64,000 nt of DNA from positions 1 through 64,000 of the forward strand of contig DLAL01000062.1 of NCBI GenBank assembly GCA_002493945.1. Direction: 5' to 3'. Below, one piece after another: positions 61,063 to 64,000 of the stretch. The notes under the pieces were generated by a model that was given only the letters and a program-made list of their open reading frames with translations, was not told the DNA's origin and searched no databases. The number at the start of each line of letters is the position of its first letter. Position 1 is the stretch's first letter. The translations under genes and the position numbers were made by a program. The stretch comes from Porphyromonadaceae bacterium UBA7048 (lineage in GTDB: Bacteria > Bacteroidota > Bacteroidia > Bacteroidales > Muribaculaceae).

Positions 61063-62874
61063 TTAACAGTACATCGCCTCGATCTCGTCGGCGTAGTTGT
61101 GGTTGATGACCGGACGGCGGATTTTCAGCGTATTGGTGAGCTCTCCGCTCTCTATGGTGAACTCCTTGGGGAGGAGCGTGAAGCGCTTTATCTTCTCGAA
61201 ACTTGCCAGCCCTTTCTGCATGCGCTCGATGCGCTCCTCGATGAACTTGCGTATCTCCGAGTTCTGCACCAGGTCCTCGATGGAGTCGAAGGCTATGCCC
61301 TTGCGGCGCGCGTAGTCCTTCAGAGCATCGAAGGCCGGTATGATTATGGCGGTGACGTACTTGCGCTGGTCGCCTATGACTGCCACCTGCTCGATGTATC
61401 GGTCCTCGCCCAGACGGCTCTCGATGGCCTGCGGGGCTATGTACTTGCCGTTGCTGGTCTTGAAGAGGTCCTTGATGCGCTCGGTGAGCACGATATTGCC
61501 GTTGTGGTCGAAGAGTCCGGCGTCGCCCGTTCGGAACCATCCGTCGGGCGTGAATGCCCTGGCGTTCTCGTCGGGGCGGTTGTAGTAGCCGCGCATCACC
61601 GACGGACCCTTGACGAGTATCTCGTTCTCCTCTCCGATCTTCACCTGTACGCCCGGCAGTGGCAGTCCGACCGTGCCGATGACGTAGTCGACCTCGGGGT
61701 AGAAGCTGACCGTGGCCGTAGTCTCCGACAGGCCGTAGCCCACGACGATGTTGAGGCCTATGGCGCGGAGAAATTCGACGATAGTGCCCGAGACCGGTGC
61801 TCCGGCGGTGGGGAAGAAGCGTCCGTTGTCCATGCCGATGGCATGACGGACCTTGCTGAATACCTTGCTGTCGAAGAAGCGGTACTGCATCTCGAGCAGA
61901 GGGGGCACCTCGAGCCCGAGACGCTTGTAGTCGAGGTTACGCCTGGCGCCCACTTTGAGTGCGCGCTGCGTGAGCCACCGCGTGATGCCCTTCATGCCGG
62001 CTATCTTGTCCTGTACGCCCGTGTACACCTTCTCCCAGAAGCGTGGAACGGAGCACATGCACGTGGGCTTGACTATGCGCAGGGTCTCCTGCACTTCCTT
62101 GGGATTGAAGTTGATGGCCACGCGTATGCCCATCATCAGGCAGAAGTAGGTCCATGCCTTCTCGAAGATATGGCTCAGAGGCAGGAAGCAGAGCGACGTA
62201 TCGGTGTCCGACACCATGGTCAGGCACTCTTTGTGGGCCTGGAGGGCGGAGTTGAAGCAGCTGTGGGGCAGCACGGCGCCCTTGGGCTCGCCTGTGGTGC
62301 CGGATGTGTAGATGAGCGTGGCTATGTCGTCGGGGGTAGCTTCTGCGCAGCGGCGTTCCACTGATGCGCGGCAGGCCGGCGATGCCAGTCGTCCGAGTTC
62401 GAGCATGTCGGAGAAGTGCATGGAGGCATTGTCGTCGCGGTCAAGCTCGATGTCGTCGTATGCGGCTATGATGCGCTGCAGGCACGGACACTCCTTCTGC
62501 ACCTGACGCACGGCGCGGTACAGTCCCTGCGAGCCAACAAGAATGACCTTGGCTCCGGCATCGTTGATGATATAGCGTATCTGCTCAGGACTCGACGTGG
62601 CATAGATGGCCACGGGCACGGCGCGGTTTCTGAAACAGGCAAAATCCGTGATGAGTATCTCCGGCGAGTTGTGCGACAGCACCGCAACCATGTCGCCGGG
62701 TTCTATACCGGTGATTTCCAGAGCGCAGGACATAGCGTCGACAGCCGTGCTGAAGTCGCCCCACGATGTGGGATGACACGCGCCTGCCTGTACATCCACC
62801 CGGCTGAAAGCCTCGCGGTCTGTGCCATAGACTTTTGTCTGGCGGCGTACAAGGTCGGTGAGTATGTTTTGCAT
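61063..62874 (-). CDS. Long-chain acyl-CoA synthetase (AMP-forming)
   Basis: A 603-residue adenylating enzyme that activates fatty acids with ATP and CoA. The P-loop LIYTSGTTGEPKGA is near residue 182, YGLSETTATVSF near 380, GWFRTGDAG near 455 and the C-terminal lysine-bearing domain after it. I chose ATG 62874 (MQNILTDLV), because the longer frame runs through the promoter region. A -7 box TACCTTTG lies 30 bases upstream. First gene of the four-gene operon. Confidence 0.92.
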   Translation of the reverse strand: MQNILTDLVRRQTKVYGTDREAFSRVDVQAGACHPTSWGDFSTAVDAMSCALEITGIEPGDMVAVLSHNSPEILITDFACFRNRAVPVAIYATSSPEQIRYIINDAGAKVILVGSQGLYRAVRQVQKECPCLQRIIAAYDDIELDRDDNASMHFSDMLELGRLASPACRASVERRCAEATPDDIATLIYTSGTTGEPKGAVLPHSCFNSALQAHKECLTMVSDTDTSLCFLPLSHIFEKAWTYFCLMMGIRVAINFNPKEVQETLRIVKPTCMCSVPRFWEKVYTGVQDKIAGMKGITRWLTQRALKVGARRNLDYKRLGLEVPPLLEMQYRFFDSKVFSKVRHAIGMDNGRFFPTAGAPVSGTIVEFLRAIGLNIVVGYGLSETTATVSFYPEVDYVIGTVGLPLPGVQVKIGEENEILVKGPSVMRGYYNRPDENARAFTPDGWFRTGDAGLFDHNGNIVLTERIKDLFKTSNGKYIAPQAIESRLGEDRYIEQVAVIGDQRKYVTAIIIPAFDALKDYARRKGIAFDSIEDLVQNSEIRKFIEERIERMQKGLASFEKIKRFTLLPKEFTIESGELTNTLKIRRPVINHNYADEIEAMYC

Positions 62875-62903
62875 ATTCTTGTGTTTCTGCGTTATTCTTT
62901 CTA

Positions 62904-62911
62904 CAAAGGTA
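62904..62911 (-). promoter_or_regulatory. Probable -7 box of the acyl-CoA ligase-hflX-mutL operon
   Basis: TACCTTTG on the minus strand, 30 bases before the start codon. No clear TTTG box lies 19-21 bases upstream. Confidence 0.45.
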
Positions 62912-63012
62912 CGGTCTTTATATCTTACTGTTAACACTCGGACGCTCAAAAATGACGTGCTGTTAACATATCTTTCCGATTGAAATAAAAGTGTTAACAA
63001 AAATTAAGGCCG

Positions 63013-63043
63013 TTTGCCGCCTCATTGTATCTTATTACCTTTG
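63013..63043 (+). promoter_or_regulatory. Promoter of the DUF4491 gene
   Basis: TTTG (63013-63016), 19 bases, TACCTTTG (63036-63043), 20 bases before the start codon. Confidence 0.65.
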
Positions 63044-63062
63044 TACTTACAATATATATAGT

Positions 63063-63389
63063 ATGATAAGCGAATTTCTCAGCCAGTGGCATATCAGCGG
63101 ACTGCTTGTGGGTCTGCTCACTTTTCTTATAATAGGTCTGTTCCATCCTCTTGTCATCAAGGGCGAATACTACTTCGGCATCCGTTGCCGCTGGGCCTTC
63201 CTGGTCTTCGGCATCGTCATGTGCGTGGTGTCCGTAGCGGTTGACAATCAGATTGTTTCCATCCTCGCTGGGGTGGTGGCGTTCTCGTCGTTCTGGTCCA
63301 TCAAGGAAGTCGGCGAGCAGCGTCAGCGCGTGCTCAAGGGCTGGTTCCCGATGAATCCGCGCCGCAAGGCCGACTACGAGACCGACTGA
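63063..63389 (+). CDS. DUF4491 small membrane protein
   Basis: A 108-residue protein with three hydrophobic segments (about 11-33, 47-63 and 66-82) and a basic C-terminal end GWFPMNPRRKADYETD. The segments GLFHPLVIKGEYYFG and FSSFWSIKEVGEQRQRV fit DUF4491, a Bacteroidota family. I use ATG 63063; the frame is open upstream but crosses the promoter. Its last 16 bases overlap the end of the convergent TrmH gene. Function unknown. Confidence 0.8.
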   Translation: MISEFLSQWHISGLLVGLLTFLIIGLFHPLVIKGEYYFGIRCRWAFLVFGIVMCVVSVAVDNQIVSILAGVVAFSSFWSIKEVGEQRQRVLKGWFPMNPRRKADYETD

Positions 63390-64000
63390 GCTGCGGTCTT
63401 TTTTCTCAGTTCCCAGAAAGCCACGGCCGATGCCGCGGCCACGTTCAGCGAGTCCACTCCGTGGGCCATGGGTATGCGCGCCACATAGTCGGCTCCGGCT
63501 ATGGCATGGTCGGCAAGCCCGTCGCCCTCGGTGCCGAGCACTATGGCCAGACGCGGCTCGGCGGCCAGCACGGGGGCGTCGATAGCCACGGAGTCGTCGC
63601 GCAGAGCCATCGCCACGGTCCTGAAGCCGTGGCGGCGCACCTCGTCGTAGGGCACCGCACCGGGTGCGTCAGCTCCGAGCCAGGTCCACGGCACGAGGAA
63701 CACCGAGCCCATCGACACGCGCACGGCGCGGCGGTTCAGCGGGTCGCATGATGTGGGCGTAAGCAGGACGGCGTCGATACCGAGCGCCGCCGCCGAGCGG
63801 AAGATGGCGCCGATATTGGTCGTGTCGGTCACCGAGTCGATGACGGCCACGCGGCCCGCGCCTTCGAGCACCTTGTCGAGCGACGGCGCCTCGGGCCGCT
63901 TCATGGCACAGAGCACGCCGCGCGTGAGCGTGTAGCCCGTCAGCGCCGAGAGCAGTTCGCGGCTGCCGGTGTAGACGGGCATGTCAGGGTGGCGCGCTAT
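63374..64000 (-). CDS. TrmH/SpoU-family RNA 2'-O-methyltransferase, cut by the right edge
   Basis: At least 209 residues of a SPOUT methyltransferase; the frame is open to base 64000, so the N-terminus lies outside. The knot-forming motifs are clear: DTTNIGAIFRSAAALG, VLGTEGDGLAD and IPMAHGVDSLNVAAASAV near the end. It transfers a methyl group to a ribose of tRNA or rRNA; the site cannot be told. An internal ATG at 63982 is probably not the start, since codons continue without stop before it. Confidence 0.88.
   Translation of the reverse strand: MARHPDMPVYTGSRELLSALTGYTLTRGVLCAMKRPEAPSLDKVLEGAGRVAVIDSVTDTTNIGAIFRSAAALGIDAVLLTPTSCDPLNRRAVRVSMGSVFLVPWTWLGADAPGAVPYDEVRRHGFRTVAMALRDDSVAIDAPVLAAEPRLAIVLGTEGDGLADHAIAGADYVARIPMAHGVDSLNVAAASAVAFWELRKKTAAQSVS

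Noticed and set aside
1..64000. tRNA and rRNA genes
   Set aside because: No cloverleaf with a GGTTCGAATCC-type T arm and no rRNA sequence was seen in the gaps.

Overview
The window looks like chromosome from a Bacteroidales bacterium. Coding DNA is GC-rich and tightly packed. At least fifteen promoters fit the Bacteroidota pattern TTTG (or TTG), 19-20 bases, then TAnnTTTG. Families typical of the phylum occur (DUF6377 TPR-HTH membrane regulators, DUF4465 protein, DUF4491 protein, bacterial alpha-2-macroglobulin, class I fumarase). The high GC and the alanine-rich lipoprotein suggest a Muribaculaceae-like gut lineage rather than Bacteroides itself; this is inference. No tRNA, rRNA, CRISPR array, insertion sequence or prophage was seen.

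Region by region. (1) 0.16-10.1 kb, minus strand: nine genes read as one unit, from two TerD-type Ca2+-binding proteins through two small VWA (TerY-like) proteins, an AIM24-like protein, a VWA protein with a zinc ribbon, a PP2C phosphatase and a divergent protein kinase with a zinc ribbon, to a P-type Ca2+ ATPase. This is a Ter/TerY-P type stress-signalling operon with a calcium pump at its end, and is the most interesting system here. (2) 10.3-15.8 kb, plus: S9 peptidase, unknown membrane protein, miaA, unknown exported protein, overlapping or nearly so. (3) 15.8-20.7 kb: an AT-rich frameshifted DUF3800 gene, a candidate small RNA, an Ala-rich lipoprotein, a SulP transporter, and a DUF4465 exported protein controlled by a cobalamin riboswitch with its own terminator. 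(4) 20.8-25.1 kb, plus: galK, galE, galM and a sugar nucleotidyltransferase without galT. (5) 25.2-37.6 kb: SIMPL protein; MerR regulator and M23 peptidase; then alaS, PASTA protein, rluA-type synthase, aroE and comEC as a plus operon, facing a minus operon of lipoprotein, tgt and lptF/G. (6) 37.7-51.9 kb, plus: an AT-rich AlbA_2-type regulator, fumarase, a giant alpha-2-macroglobulin, an AT-rich AAA/DUF4143 ATPase, rplU-rpmA, S1/P1 nuclease, RsmI-like methyltransferase and a YycJ-like metallohydrolase. (7) 51.9-63.4 kb, mostly minus: two DUF6377 regulators, a Crp/Fnr regulator with a BASS-type transporter, and an operon of acyl-CoA ligase, hflX, mutL and the second DUF6377 regulator. A TrmH-family methyltransferase runs off the right edge.

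How parts work together. The Ter operon carries a writer (kinase), an eraser (PP2C), VWA adaptors, calcium-binding TerD proteins and a calcium pump, which fits a calcium-linked phosphorylation switch. The gal operon can phosphorylate, epimerise and activate galactose, possibly with the nucleotidyltransferase standing in for GalT. The riboswitch ties the DUF4465 protein to corrinoid supply. Three AT-rich pockets (about 15.8-16.7, 37.6-39.4 and 46.9-48.4 kb) hold the genes that look recently acquired. All names rest on motif reading by eye; no database search was run.
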